Source: Paraburkholderia sediminicola (GTDB lineage Bacteria; Pseudomonadota; Gammaproteobacteria; Burkholderiales; Burkholderiaceae). Taken from it: a stretch of DNA of 64,000 nt. A program made the position numbers and the translations under genes. Below, piece after piece: positions 24,842 through 34,376 of the stretch; within the stretch, counting starts at the first letter, position 1; each line of letters begins with the position of its first letter. A model generated the notes under the pieces. It did no database searches and had not been told where the DNA came from. It saw nothing but the letters and a program-made list of their open reading frames with translations. The stretch lies in the NCBI RefSeq assembly GCF_902859805.1, contig NZ_CADIKC010000017.1:57597-121596 (forward strand), in the 5' to 3' direction.

Positions 24842-24889
24842 CCTGAGCCGCGACAACGCGGCCTGATCTCAACCATGAAAGGAGAAGAC

Positions 24890-25255
24890 ATGAATCGCAA
24901 TACGAAGCTCGCGACCATAAAATTAGTACCACTGAGAGATTATTCATATCGCATATCAATGCGGCGAATCGCAACCCATATCCGTCAGATGATGGCCCTC
25001 GGCATCGCAATCGGTCCGGAACTTGCATTCGCGGGTGGTGGGCTCGATTCGGCGACGCAGGGTGCGACCACCTTCAAGATTTGGCTTTATTCGTTCCTTG
25101 GCGTCGTCGCGGCCTGCGTGCTGATGTGGAAAGGGGCGGAGTGCTGGGCCGATCGCGCGCACTGGAGCGAGTTTGTGACGATGTGCGGCAAGGTGGCGGC
25201 GGTGGGCTCGGTGGTCGGCGTGCTCGCACCGTATCTGTGGAACATGTTCAGCTGA
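24890..25255 (+). CDS. virB2: VirB2-like conjugative pilin
   Basis: A 121-residue prepilin. The ATG at 24890 has AAAGGAGAAG just upstream. A long basic leader ends near AFAGGG, where processing would yield a mature pilin of about 70 residues with two hydrophobic segments (IWLYSFLGVVAACVLMW and VAAVGSVVGVLAPYLW) separated by a short loop. This is the TrbC/VirB2 layout. It lies between virB1 and virB3, exactly as in other VirB operons. Confidence 0.85.
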   Translation: MNRNTKLATIKLVPLRDYSYRISMRRIATHIRQMMALGIAIGPELAFAGGGLDSATQGATTFKIWLYSFLGVVAACVLMWKGAECWADRAHWSEFVTMCGKVAAVGSVVGVLAPYLWNMFS

Positions 25256-25262
25256 GCACGCC

Positions 25263-25700
25263 ATGTCGGACGAAAAAACCCGCTATCCCGGATTCAACGG
25301 CCTTGGCCGCACGGCGGCCATCTGGGGCGTTCCCTATATGGCGATGCTGGTTGTCGTCGTCGCGTCGATGTTTGTCGGCGTGCTGATTTCCTTCTTCGTC
25401 GGACCAGGCGGTCTACTGTTTGTCTTCCTGGGCTTTCCAGTGCTGCTGTATTTCAAGCACATCTGCGAAACCGACGATCAGGGCCTGCGGATCATGTGGC
25501 TGGAATTGCGTTGCCGCTTCTACTTCTGGCAGCTGCGGGTCCGCGCGCGGCTAAATGCCGGGCAAGCTGCCCCGCGCTTCGGCAATACCGCTACGCTCGC
25601 GCCGCTGCGATACGGACGGCAACGCCGCGTCTACCGCGATTTTTTCAAACCGTTGTCCAAGGGTGAGCGCCGACTGCGTGAGCTCGATCCGGAGGCTTGA
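25263..25700 (+). CDS. virB3: VirB3-like inner membrane protein
   Basis: 145 residues with two adjacent membrane helices (about 22-75) and an early conserved YPGFNGLGRTAAIWGVP segment, the pattern of VirB3/TrbD. VirB3 binds the VirB4 ATPase in the inner membrane. The C-terminal 70 residues are basic and cytoplasmic, longer than in the Agrobacterium protein. The stop overlaps the ATG of virB4 by one base (TGATG). Confidence 0.85.
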   Translation: MSDEKTRYPGFNGLGRTAAIWGVPYMAMLVVVVASMFVGVLISFFVGPGGLLFVFLGFPVLLYFKHICETDDQGLRIMWLELRCRFYFWQLRVRARLNAGQAAPRFGNTATLAPLRYGRQRRVYRDFFKPLSKGERRLRELDPEA

Positions 25701-28270
25701 TGCAGAGCAGACCCGCCGTCACCAGCGACATCCTCGGCGCGATCGGCGCCGTGGAAGACTGGATTCCGAAGTACGGGCATCCGGTCACGAAACACGTACA
25801 GCACCTTGAGGGCAACCGGTTCATGGTGACGCTGGCCATGCGCGGCGTGCCGTTCGAGGTGCACGAGAACGTCGCGATGGAGCGCATGTTCGATCGCGAT
25901 ACGGAAGCGTACAGCAAGCTTGGTCGCGACCTGGGTGGCCGCCTTGGCTATCACGCAACGTTCGTGCGACAGCGCGTGAGTTTTGATCGTGTGTACCGGT
26001 TCAAGCGACGCTTCCTGCAGTGGTTCGTACGCGAGTACATCGGGCGACGTTTCGGAGACGAGAAGTTCTTCGAGAACCACTACTACCTGTCGCTGATCCT
26101 GAAATACGAGGAGTTCGGCGACGGGCTGAAAGAAATCGGGTCTCTCGCACAACAGGCGCTGCTGCAGTTCGCCGAGTATGAAGCCGAATTGCTTGAAGTG
26201 TACGAGCGCAAGCACATGAACGGCACGAAGATGCTGTTCTCGCCCTTGTATGGGCTCGTCAGTTATCTCGTCAATGGGAAGACTGGCGATCTGCCGGTCG
26301 CAGCGGAACCCGGCACCGATGTCATCCCGTCGAGCCATCTGCACTTTGGGTACAACACGCTCGAGATCGGGGCGAGCGACGTGCCGGCGTACCGGCGCGT
26401 TGCAACCTGCCTCGACCTTCGCAGTTGCCCGGAAAAGCCGGGCTGGGGGCAGCTCGACCCGTTGATCACGTTGAACATGGAATTCACGATTACGCATACG
26501 TTCAACTGCATGACGGGCTTCGAGTCCAACCGGACCATCGATTCGGCAATCAACAAGCTGGAGTCGGCCGGTGACAAGGCGAAGCATCAGGTCAAGGAAT
26601 TGCGCGACGCACAGGGTTACGTGAACACGGGTGAGCTGTCGTTCGGTGAGTATCACGGCGCGGCGGTTATCTACGGCGAAACAGCGAAAGAGGCGCTGGA
26701 GAACGCCGACAGGTTTGCATCGCGCTCACGCAACGAGTGTGGGGTTGAATGGTCACCCGCGACGGGGTCCGCTCCGTTCACGTACTTCTCGCAGGTCCCG
26801 GGGGCGCGAGTCAAACCGCGGCCGAAAGTGCAGTCCTCGCGCAATTTTGCGGCGATGTACACCTGCCATGACTACTCGTCAGGCAAGGCGGAAGGTAACC
26901 CGATCGGTGACGGGTCAGCCGTCATCCCGTTTCGCTCGGATTCGGGCGTGTACAACTACAGCTCGCACGCGAGCCGGCTGGGGGATATCAACGTTTCGGA
27001 GAAGGTCGCCGGGCATTTTGAAGCGAAAGGCACGACGGGCAGCGGGAAATCTACGGTCATCGTAGCGGCGACTGGCATGCTGTCCCGCTTCGATCCGATG
27101 CTGTACGTGCTGGACAAGGGCCGTGGCTGGGAAGTGTTCATCCGGGCGATGGGCGGTGCCTATGTCTATCTGGAGAAAGGCAAGCCGACCGGATGGGCGC
27201 CGTTCGAGCTCGCCGACACACCAGACAATCGCGAATTCCTGTACGGGCTCGTCGAACTCTGCGGCCGCAAGAATGGTGTCGACCATCAGGGTAAGCCAAT
27301 CAAGATTGACCTGACGGCCGGCGAGAAGATTCACTGCCGCAACGCCGTCGATGCGGTAATGGGGGTCGATGACGTTCGGCTGCGCCGCTTCAGCCTGCTA
27401 CTGGACAGCATTCCGGACGAAGGCGACGACGGCCTGCGCGCACGTCTGTCGATCTGGTGCAAGTCGGAGGGCGGCCGGTTCTGGTGGGTGTTCGATAACC
27501 CGCCCAATCTCTCGTTGAACATGAGCGAGCAACGCTGGATCGGTTTCGATGTTGAGGCGTTTCTTGTCGAGAACTATGAGCCGTCGGAGCCCGCATTTGC
27601 CTATCTGTTCCATCTCAAAAAACTGATGCGTCGGGAGGGCACCCTGATGCTGACGGTGATCGAAGAGTACTGGCTGCCGCTGCGCTTTCGCACGATCCGC
27701 GAGCAGATCGAGGAAACGCTGGCCAGCGGGCGTAAAGAAGGGGAATTCATGGGACTGATCACGCAACAGCCGGAACAGGCGCAGCGTGCGGCAGACCTGT
27801 TTCCCGCGCTGCGCAGTCTGGTCGCCACGAAGATCTGGCTGGCCGATCCGGCGGCCGAAGAAGATGCCTATCTGCGTGACGGCATGACCTGCAAGGAGTT
27901 CAAGGAATTCAAAAAACTCACGCCACAGTCGCACCGTTTCCTGATCAAGCAGGGCAACCAGTCGGCGTTCGCCAGCTTTGACCTGAACGGGCTTGAGGAC
28001 GCGATTGCGGTGTTCTCTGGCGATCGCGAGAACGCACTGATCTGCGACGGGGTGCGCGCCGAGTTTGGCGACGATCCGGACGTCTGGCTGCCCGTCTATC
28101 TGGAGCGCGTGTTCGAACGCAAGCTGCGCACGCGGCTCGCGGCGAAGCACGGCGCCGATGAGCGTTTGTGGTCCGCCGAACTGCAGCGCGGCCTCGAGCG
28201 CAAACGTGCGGAGCTTGCGCAGATTTATCCACCGGTTAATCAGCCGGTTGGCGACGAAGTTTTTGCCTGA
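25700..28270 (+). CDS. virB4: VirB4 ATPase of type IV secretion
   Basis: An 856-residue VirB4/TrbE family ATPase that powers pilus biogenesis and substrate transfer. The Walker A motif is at 444-452 (GTTGSGKST), and a Walker B-like segment is LMLTVIEEYW. The N-terminal half carries the CagE/TrbE domain. The start is the ATG at 25700, translationally coupled to virB3. Length and motifs are complete. It is the best protein in the region for phylogenetic classification of the transfer system. Confidence 0.95.
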   Translation: MQSRPAVTSDILGAIGAVEDWIPKYGHPVTKHVQHLEGNRFMVTLAMRGVPFEVHENVAMERMFDRDTEAYSKLGRDLGGRLGYHATFVRQRVSFDRVYRFKRRFLQWFVREYIGRRFGDEKFFENHYYLSLILKYEEFGDGLKEIGSLAQQALLQFAEYEAELLEVYERKHMNGTKMLFSPLYGLVSYLVNGKTGDLPVAAEPGTDVIPSSHLHFGYNTLEIGASDVPAYRRVATCLDLRSCPEKPGWGQLDPLITLNMEFTITHTFNCMTGFESNRTIDSAINKLESAGDKAKHQVKELRDAQGYVNTGELSFGEYHGAAVIYGETAKEALENADRFASRSRNECGVEWSPATGSAPFTYFSQVPGARVKPRPKVQSSRNFAAMYTCHDYSSGKAEGNPIGDGSAVIPFRSDSGVYNYSSHASRLGDINVSEKVAGHFEAKGTTGSGKSTVIVAATGMLSRFDPMLYVLDKGRGWEVFIRAMGGAYVYLEKGKPTGWAPFELADTPDNREFLYGLVELCGRKNGVDHQGKPIKIDLTAGEKIHCRNAVDAVMGVDDVRLRRFSLLLDSIPDEGDDGLRARLSIWCKSEGGRFWWVFDNPPNLSLNMSEQRWIGFDVEAFLVENYEPSEPAFAYLFHLKKLMRREGTLMLTVIEEYWLPLRFRTIREQIEETLASGRKEGEFMGLITQQPEQAQRAADLFPALRSLVATKIWLADPAAEEDAYLRDGMTCKEFKEFKKLTPQSHRFLIKQGNQSAFASFDLNGLEDAIAVFSGDRENALICDGVRAEFGDDPDVWLPVYLERVFERKLRTRLAAKHGADERLWSAELQRGLERKRAELAQIYPPVNQPVGDEVFA

Positions 28271-28295
28271 TGTGCTGCAACCCAAGGAGGGAACG

Positions 28296-29069
28296 ATGAA
28301 CAGCACCGATGTCTATCCGGCCGTGCGCTGGCCGATTGACCCAGCGATCCGGAACCTTCGCGGGGCGCTGCGGGCACGATCAACGCGCGCCGGTATGAGC
28401 GCCTTTGCCTATCTGCCGGGAATTACGCTTTGGCCTCGTCGCAGTCTGGTCGCGTTGTTGTGCGCGTGTGCGTTTTCACAGGCTCACGCGCAGGGTGTGC
28501 CGACCATCTCGCCGGCGGAGCTCGCGCAACAGATGATGCAGGTCGAGCAGCTGGGGCAGCAGATCCAGAATCAGGAAGACCAGTACCGTGCGCTGACTGG
28601 CAACAGCAGTTTCGGCAACATCATGAACGATGCGTCGCTGCGTAACTACCTTCCGGAACAGTGGCAAAACATTTACGACCAGGCGAAAAACGGCGGTCTC
28701 TCGGGTATCAGTTCGTCGATGCGGTCGATCGAGCAGCAGGAAAGCATGACCGGCGCCAGCACGCCCGGTCAGCAGCGCTATTACGACACGCTCGCGGCCA
28801 ACAAGGCGATGAACGAGCAGGCGTACAGCGCGACGATGGCGCGCCTGAACAACATCCAGGCGCTCATGCAGCAGTCCAACATGACGCAGGATCCGGCGCA
28901 AAAGGCTGATCTGCAGAACCGGATGGCGGCCGAAGAGGCGATGGTCACAAATGACCAGACGCGCCTGCAGCTCACCGCGCAGTTGCAGAAAACAGAGCTG
29001 CAGCTTGCCGAACAGCAGCGCGACCGTGAATTCGACAACGCATTCCTGGGGAAAACCAATGGTCAATAA
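28296..29069 (+). CDS. virB5: VirB5-like minor pilin
   Basis: A 257-residue protein from the ATG at 28296 (AAGGAGGGAACG upstream). A hydrophobic stretch at about 47-62 (RSLVALLCACAFSQAHAQ) ends in an AHA-Q cleavage site, so the signal peptide is unusually long, with a 45-residue leader; a shorter start may exist. The mature part has long Gln-rich coiled-coil helices, as VirB5/TrbJ proteins do. It overlaps the next gene by 11 bases. VirB5 sits at the pilus tip and mediates recipient contact. Confidence 0.82.
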   Translation: MNSTDVYPAVRWPIDPAIRNLRGALRARSTRAGMSAFAYLPGITLWPRRSLVALLCACAFSQAHAQGVPTISPAELAQQMMQVEQLGQQIQNQEDQYRALTGNSSFGNIMNDASLRNYLPEQWQNIYDQAKNGGLSGISSSMRSIEQQESMTGASTPGQQRYYDTLAANKAMNEQAYSATMARLNNIQALMQQSNMTQDPAQKADLQNRMAAEEAMVTNDQTRLQLTAQLQKTELQLAEQQRDREFDNAFLGKTNGQ

Positions 29070-29304
29070 GACACTTCTAGGCTCAATCATCGCTTTGCTG
29101 GTCGCGATCGCCGGCTACCTCGGATACCTCGCGTGGGATCGTCACCAGCACAACCTGCAGGAAGAGCAACAGCAGCAGCAGGATCTGAAGTTCGATGCGG
29201 CGTTTCTCGGCACGACGCCTGAGAAACTTGCCGCTGAGCGTAAGGCGAAGGGTATCAACGCTGCAAGCGACGATGCCGAAGCCCGCGCGGCCGGGCTGAA
29301 GTAA
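29059..29304 (+). CDS. Small membrane protein between virB5 and virB6 (possible entry exclusion)
   Basis: An 81-residue protein with one N-terminal membrane helix (residues 6-26, LLGSIIALLVAIAGYLGYLAW), a Gln-rich turn and a charged tail. It starts inside virB5. In many VirB operons this slot holds an EexN/TrbK-type entry-exclusion protein, which is small and membrane-anchored; here the lipobox Cys of EexN is missing, so the assignment rests on position, size and topology only. The end (AERKAKGIN) is a motif that recurs in such proteins as far as I recall. Confidence 0.6.
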   Translation: MVNKTLLGSIIALLVAIAGYLGYLAWDRHQHNLQEEQQQQQDLKFDAAFLGTTPEKLAAERKAKGINAASDDAEARAAGLK

Positions 29305-29346
29305 TCCGGCTCGTCCATCAATCACTGACCGAAGCAGGAGATATCC

Positions 29347-30246
29347 GTGGCAGACGTCCAGCTTTTCACCTCAATGACCAATTCGTTCGACAAGAACGTT
29401 TTGAACACGATCTCGACCGGTTCGAGCAACATCATTGCGCTGATCTCGCCATTGATGGCCACCTGCTTCAGCATCTATGTCCTGTTGATTCTCTGGACGT
29501 ACTGGCAGGGGCGCAACGACGAGCCGATCAACGATTTCCTGATGCGCATGGCAACCTGGGCGCTCATCCTGACCTGCGGGATGAACATCCGGTTCTACAG
29601 TGAGTACGTCGTTCCATTCTTCAATGGTTTTGGCGAACAGATGGCCGGCGCGTTGACCAACGGTAGCAACCCGGTGTCCGGCCTCGACAACCTGCTCAAT
29701 GCATACATCAACGCAGCGCAGGCGATCTATGCACAGGCGTCCGGCCTGAAGGTTATTGCGGCCATCTGGACGATCGCGTTGATGATCGTTTTCGGTGGCC
29801 CGTTCATGGCGATAGCCATTGCGTACATCATTCTGGCGAAGTTTGCGCTTGGGCTTCTGCTCGCACTCGGTCCGTTGTTCATCTCAGCGGCGCTCTTCCC
29901 ACCATCGCGACAGTTCTTCTGGAACTGGGTCGGCCAATGCATGAACTACACCCTGCTGGTCGCGCTCTTCGCGGCTGCATGTGCACTCGAAGTCAATTTC
30001 GCGATGGGCGTGGTGCCGCTGAACGGATCTCCCTCTATCGCGCAGGTTATTGACCTGGACATCATGGGGCTGGCCTTCTGGGTTATCTCGCTTAACCTGC
30101 CGGGTTTGGCTTCGTCTCTCGCGGGCGGTGTCGGTATCTCGACGATGGTGGGCAAGCTGGGTAGCGTCGCGAGATTTGCCGGCTCGCTTGGAAAAATGGG
30201 CGGCGGCGGATCGCCGAAGACCGGCGGTAGCTTGAGTGAGGCGTAA
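29347..30246 (+). CDS. virB6: VirB6-like polytopic inner membrane protein
   Basis: A 299-residue protein with a GTG start and an AGCAGGAG ribosome site. Five to six membrane segments are visible (about residues 35-57, 70-88, 130-155, 157-185, 193-215 and 230-260), the TrbL/VirB6 layout, with a Gly/Ser-rich end. VirB6 forms part of the inner-membrane channel. It follows virB5 and the small exclusion-like gene in the normal order. Confidence 0.87.
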   Translation: MADVQLFTSMTNSFDKNVLNTISTGSSNIIALISPLMATCFSIYVLLILWTYWQGRNDEPINDFLMRMATWALILTCGMNIRFYSEYVVPFFNGFGEQMAGALTNGSNPVSGLDNLLNAYINAAQAIYAQASGLKVIAAIWTIALMIVFGGPFMAIAIAYIILAKFALGLLLALGPLFISAALFPPSRQFFWNWVGQCMNYTLLVALFAAACALEVNFAMGVVPLNGSPSIAQVIDLDIMGLAFWVISLNLPGLASSLAGGVGISTMVGKLGSVARFAGSLGKMGGGGSPKTGGSLSEA

Positions 30247-30249
30247 AAG

Positions 30250-30345
30250 ATGATCAGGTTATTCAGGACGATCGCACGTTGGTGGCTTATCGCGGCGGTC
30301 GTGGCAACGATCGGCGCGATGGTATCGATCAAGCTGTTTTACTAG
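30250..30345 (+). CDS. 31-residue membrane peptide
   Basis: A short ORF starting three bases after the virB6 stop: MIRLFRTIARWW followed by a hydrophobic helix (LIAAVVATIGAMVSI) and a KLFY end. It has a basic N-terminus and one membrane span. Position in the operon and composition support translation, but the peptide is short and no homologue is known to me. It may modulate the VirB6 complex. Confidence 0.5.
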   Translation: MIRLFRTIARWWLIAAVVATIGAMVSIKLFY

Positions 30346-30395
30346 ATGCCACGCAATACGCCTGTTTTGCTCAATCCAAAGGAGAAACGGAGACC

Positions 30396-30539
30396 ATGAA
30401 ATCTCCTGTCGCTATTTTACTGATGGCCTTCGCGCTGCAGGCGTGCAGCGCGGCGCCAAAGCCACCCGAGCCGACTGGTCAGTGGGTACCGGTCAATCAA
30501 CCGTTGGCCCAGCAGTCGGGCCATACGGAACCGAAGTGA
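30396..30539 (+). CDS. virB7: VirB7-like lipoprotein
   Basis: A 47-residue protein with a lipoprotein signal peptide: MKSPVAILLMAFALQAC, with the lipobox LQAC and the modified Cys at 17. The mature peptide is Pro-rich (PKPPEPTGQWVPVN), typical of VirB7, which anchors the VirB9-VirB10 outer-membrane core. The ribosome site GGAGAAACGGAG precedes the ATG at 30396. It is followed by virB8 nine bases later, the expected order. Confidence 0.75.
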   Translation: MKSPVAILLMAFALQACSAAPKPPEPTGQWVPVNQPLAQQSGHTEPK

Positions 30540-30547
30540 GGAACAGG

Positions 30548-31387
30548 ATGGCATCGACTATCAGGCAATGGTTTGCGTCGGGAGCGAACGCGCGCAAACG
30601 TAAGGGAAGCCCGGGCGGGTCGACCACGCGCGCAGACGCGCCGGTGAGCGGTGTTGAGTCAGGTGAGCGCGATGTGGTCAGCTGGTACCTGAAACAGGCA
30701 CAGGCCTTCGAGAAGTCGAAGGTCGAAGCAGCCGAAGAGAAGGCCCGTATTGCGGACCGGCGCTCGGTGTTATCGGGCGTTGTCGCTCTCGCCGCTGTTT
30801 CTGGTATGGGGGCTTTAGGACTCCTAAAGCGGCCGAATCCGCCGGCTGTGCTGCGCGTGGACTCGTCGACCGGTAAGGTCGACGTGCTGCCGACAACCGC
30901 GAACGGACACGTTACGTTTTCCGAGAAGACCGATCGCGCGGATTTGCATCGTTACGTCGAACTGCGCGAGAGCTACGACTGGGAGACGATTTCGGACACG
31001 CACGCCGCGGTGATGTTCATGAGCGACGACCACGAGAAGGAAGCCTATGACGGGCTGGTGCGCGGCCCGGTGGGCCCGCTCAAGCTTCTGAAGGATCAGG
31101 CGCGTGTCATCGCACACGTCGGCTCGATCACGTTCGCGCCCGCCGCACAGGTATTTTTCTCGCGCCAGCTGGTTCCGCTGAATCCCGCAGCGAAACGGTC
31201 TGATCCGACGTACTGGATTGCGACGGTCGCATTCGAGCGTGTGAATGTTCCGGAAAAGCAGGATCAGCAGGATCTCAACGCGGACGGTTTTCGCTGCACG
31301 AGCTACGAGGTCACGCGAGACTGGACCCGGGCGCCCGCTGATGCTGCGCCGGCGTCGAGCTCTGCGGCAGCCGGAGGTGGAACATGA
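30548..31387 (+). CDS. virB8: VirB8-like inner membrane scaffold
   Basis: 279 residues: a basic cytoplasmic N-terminus (1-75), one membrane helix (about 76-95, SGVVALAAVSGMGALGLL) and a periplasmic NTF2-like VirB8 domain (about 110-265, with YVELRESYDWETI and ARVIAHVGSITF). VirB8 organises assembly of the secretion channel. The stop overlaps the virB9 ATG by four bases (ATGA), so translation is coupled. Confidence 0.88.
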   Translation: MASTIRQWFASGANARKRKGSPGGSTTRADAPVSGVESGERDVVSWYLKQAQAFEKSKVEAAEEKARIADRRSVLSGVVALAAVSGMGALGLLKRPNPPAVLRVDSSTGKVDVLPTTANGHVTFSEKTDRADLHRYVELRESYDWETISDTHAAVMFMSDDHEKEAYDGLVRGPVGPLKLLKDQARVIAHVGSITFAPAAQVFFSRQLVPLNPAAKRSDPTYWIATVAFERVNVPEKQDQQDLNADGFRCTSYEVTRDWTRAPADAAPASSSAAAGGGT

Positions 31388-32292
31388 AAGGACGAACGAT
31401 CCGGATGTCAGCGAGCGCAGCGGCGGTCGCACTGGGCTTCGCGTTGGTGCCGATTCGCGCGCGAGCGCTCGAAACGCCGCGCAGCTGCGGTTCAGACCCG
31501 CACATCCAGTGCGCGACCTACGATCCGGACCAGGCCTATCGTGTGGCTACCATGCCGGGGCGTGCGGTAATGATCCAGTTCGAGCCAGGTGAACACATCA
31601 TCAACAGCGGCGAGGGCATCGGAGACGGCAAGGCCTGGCACGTGGCCATCAACGACAGTGGCGCGATGCTCAAACCGGGTGCGCCGCAGCCGGAAACCAA
31701 TCTTCTGCTGGTCACCAACCGGCGCACCTATCCGCTCTCGCTTGTTGACGTGTCGGCCGCACAGCCGGCGACATGGATACTGCGTTTCGACTATCCGGAC
31801 ACGCGTGCCAAAGCGGCCAGCGCGCAGCTGCGCCGTCAGCAGGCGGTAAGCGCTGCACTGGGCAGTCAACAGGACAATGGGCCGGCTATTCCCGCATCGA
31901 TCGTGAGCGTGGGCGTGGCGAAATCCACGCCTGTGGCGTCGGTTCCCGCAGCCAATATCCAGTACATGATGCGCGGCGATCGTGCACTCGCGCCGACCGC
32001 GCTGTGGGACGACGGCCGATTCACGTTCTTCAAGTACTCAACCGCGCGTGACCTGCCGACGATCTTCACGAAGCTTCCCGACGGTGGCGAGGCGACGGCG
32101 AACTTCCATATGGAGGGCGATACGGTCGTCGTGCACGAAGTGTCGAAGTCGTTTGTCATCCGCTACGGTCAGTCGGTGCTGGGTATCCGCAACGACGGCT
32201 ATTCGCCTGATGGCCATTACAACCGTGCGGGCTCGTCGGTGCCGGGCAGCGCGCGCATCGCACGTGACCATACCGATGCATCGACGAACTGA
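31384..32292 (+). CDS. virB9: VirB9-like outer-membrane core protein
   Basis: A 302-residue secreted protein with a signal peptide ending near RARALE, then the VirB9/CagX pattern: YDPDQAYRVATMPGRAVMIQFE at about residues 42-65, TYPLSLVD at about 115, and a C-terminal beta domain (ALWDDGRFTFFKY at about 205). Together with VirB7 and VirB10 it builds the outer-membrane pore. It starts four bases inside virB8. Confidence 0.92.
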   Translation: MKGRTIRMSASAAAVALGFALVPIRARALETPRSCGSDPHIQCATYDPDQAYRVATMPGRAVMIQFEPGEHIINSGEGIGDGKAWHVAINDSGAMLKPGAPQPETNLLLVTNRRTYPLSLVDVSAAQPATWILRFDYPDTRAKAASAQLRRQQAVSAALGSQQDNGPAIPASIVSVGVAKSTPVASVPAANIQYMMRGDRALAPTALWDDGRFTFFKYSTARDLPTIFTKLPDGGEATANFHMEGDTVVVHEVSKSFVIRYGQSVLGIRNDGYSPDGHYNRAGSSVPGSARIARDHTDASTN

Positions 32293-32310
32293 TCAGGGAG
32301 CAAACAGGGT

Positions 32311-33651
32311 ATGACTGAACGAAACGAAATGGAACATGCGGGGGCGACCGACGTCGGCCCGCAGCCTTCGCTCGACCTGCCGGGCCGTCGCAAAACGCGC
32401 GTGGGCAAGCTGCGTCTGGTGCTGGTCGCGCTCGCCGTTATTGCGCTGGGCGCATCGGGCGTGACGATCTATCTGCAGCGCCTGTTCCAGCAGCATCAGG
32501 ACGCGAAACAGGCGGCGCTGACAAAACCGAAAGACAGCGGCGCGAGTGACGCCGGTGCGGAACTGGAGACGCAGAAGGAACGTATCAAACGCGCGGAAGA
32601 CCAGGCCCGTGCAGCGTCGGAGGCTGCGGCCGCCGCTGCCGCGAATTCCCACCTCGCGACGCCAGCCGGCGCGGCATCGCAGACGAACGGGCAGGCGGTG
32701 GCCGTGAGCAACCAGCCGCGGCCGCTCACGCCGGCCGAGCGCCGCCTGCAGGGCAGCGTGCTCGTCGCGAGCGGCAACAACGATTCCGGCCAGAGCAAAG
32801 ATGGTCCCGTGGCATCAAATGAAGCCGCTGGCGACGGCGACAGTGGCAGCACTGGAGCCGTCGGCCACGATGCCGGTGGTCTGGCAGGTCTGGCGAAGTC
32901 GATGGGCATGTCAGCGCTGCGCGGCGGCAGTGCAGGCGGTGCGCCCAGCTCAACCAGCAAGGCGGACGCGGGCGACGGTAAGGGCTCCGCGATCGACCAG
33001 TCGTTGCAGCCATCGAAGCTGCAGCCGATGCAGGCCTCGTTCCGACCGAACAGGCATTACCTGCTCGGTCGCAACACGATGATCCGCTGTGGTCAATCGA
33101 CGGCGATCCGTACAGACCGGCCGGGCCTGATCGGATGCCCGATCGCGCAGGACGTGTGGTCCGACGATGGCACGACGCTGCTCGTTCGCAAGGGTGCGAT
33201 GGCGAAGGGCGAGCAGCGCGATGCGGTCCTGCAGGGGCAGGGCGTGATCGGCGCGATCTGGGATGAGATCGACGACGGCGACGTGCACATTCCACTGAAC
33301 TCGCCCGCTACCGATCCGCTCGGTGCCGCTGGTATTCCAGCCTACATCGACGAGCACTTCTGGCAGCGCTTCAAAGGAGCGCTGATGGTTAGCCTTATCG
33401 GTGACTTCGGCCAGGCGCTCGCGAACAAGGCAACCGGGTCCGGCCAGCAGATCACGTTCTCCAACAGTTCGAACGCCACCCAGGACGTGGCCGCGGAGAC
33501 GTTGCGTAACACCATCAACATCCCGCCGACGGCGTATTCGAACCAGGGCTCGGTAATCAATATCTTTGTAGCGCGCGACATTGACCTGAGCAGCGTGTAT
33601 GAAAACGTCGATGCGCAGGGCAACCCGGTTAGCCAGAACCGGGAGCAATGA
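32311..33651 (+). CDS. virB10: VirB10-like channel protein
   Basis: 446 residues: a cytoplasmic N-terminus, one membrane helix (about 33-54, LRLVLVALAVIALGASGVTIYL), a long Ala/Ser/Gly-rich periplasmic linker (70-230) and the TrbI/VirB10 beta-barrel domain (about 240-445, with NTMIRCGQSTAIRTDRPG and GDGDVHIP-like segments). VirB10 spans the envelope and responds to ATP use by the VirB4/VirB11/VirD4 ATPases. The final segment (VINIFVARDIDLSSVY) is the conserved VirB10 end. Confidence 0.93.
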   Translation: MTERNEMEHAGATDVGPQPSLDLPGRRKTRVGKLRLVLVALAVIALGASGVTIYLQRLFQQHQDAKQAALTKPKDSGASDAGAELETQKERIKRAEDQARAASEAAAAAAANSHLATPAGAASQTNGQAVAVSNQPRPLTPAERRLQGSVLVASGNNDSGQSKDGPVASNEAAGDGDSGSTGAVGHDAGGLAGLAKSMGMSALRGGSAGGAPSSTSKADAGDGKGSAIDQSLQPSKLQPMQASFRPNRHYLLGRNTMIRCGQSTAIRTDRPGLIGCPIAQDVWSDDGTTLLVRKGAMAKGEQRDAVLQGQGVIGAIWDEIDDGDVHIPLNSPATDPLGAAGIPAYIDEHFWQRFKGALMVSLIGDFGQALANKATGSGQQITFSNSSNATQDVAAETLRNTINIPPTAYSNQGSVINIFVARDIDLSSVYENVDAQGNPVSQNREQ

Positions 33652-33662
33652 GGAGCGGACCC

Positions 33663-34322
33663 ATGAACCTGAAGATCACCTACCCGGACGATTTCCCGCT
33701 GCATGGCCTCGATCGCGACATGTTCGAGACAAAACTACGCAACGCCCTGCGTTTCTGTTTCTACGGCAACACGGTCCGCCAGCTGGCCGAGCGGGTGGAT
33801 GCACGGCGCGCGCGCGAGGTTCCCGATGCGTTGCCACTGCGTCAGATCGCCGACGAGCACGCGTTCGAAGATTGCATGGCGCTCGATGGGTGCCGGATCG
33901 ACGACATGTCAACGCCGCTGCGACGCAACCTGTTGCGTAACGTCGGGGCGCGTTTCGGGCTGACGATCTCGGAGTGGGGCGACAGCGCATTGCCGTCGCT
34001 CGATGAGCCAGTCAATCACGCGGCCGATCACGCAATGGAAACGCGCGCAACTAACCGTCAACCCGTCGAGATCCCGGCACTTTACGATCGCCAGGCGCCA
34101 CGCACATCGCGCGTCCTGCTTGCAGCGGGGGTCTGCGCAGTGGCGATCGGCGGTGCGGCCTGGAAATTGACCCGGCCGGCCGCGCCTCTGAGCGCAACCG
34201 TGGTTTCCACGTCGCCGGCGCAAACGCTCCGCGAGCTTGCCAGCAGCGTGCCGGACGATCGATGCCCGTATCGCGTGTCAGTGCAGATCGAGCCGCAGGA
34301 TACGGGCACCACGCCTCGCTGA
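33663..34322 (+). CDS. Unknown membrane protein between virB10 and virB11
   Basis: A 219-residue protein with a soluble N-terminal half (residues 1-110, NLKITYPDDFPLHGLDRDMFE start) and one membrane helix near 152-168 (VLLAAGVCAVAIGGAAW), with a short periplasmic end containing one Cys. I recognise no family. It is in the operon between two conserved virB genes, with AGGAG upstream of the ATG at 33663, so it probably contributes to the transfer apparatus in a lineage-specific way. Confidence 0.75.
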   Translation: MNLKITYPDDFPLHGLDRDMFETKLRNALRFCFYGNTVRQLAERVDARRAREVPDALPLRQIADEHAFEDCMALDGCRIDDMSTPLRRNLLRNVGARFGLTISEWGDSALPSLDEPVNHAADHAMETRATNRQPVEIPALYDRQAPRTSRVLLAAGVCAVAIGGAAWKLTRPAAPLSATVVSTSPAQTLRELASSVPDDRCPYRVSVQIEPQDTGTTPR

Positions 34323-34376
34323 ACCTGCGCGGCACTTTGATTGACTGATGGGACCCTAAATCAGAAAGGAGTGCGA

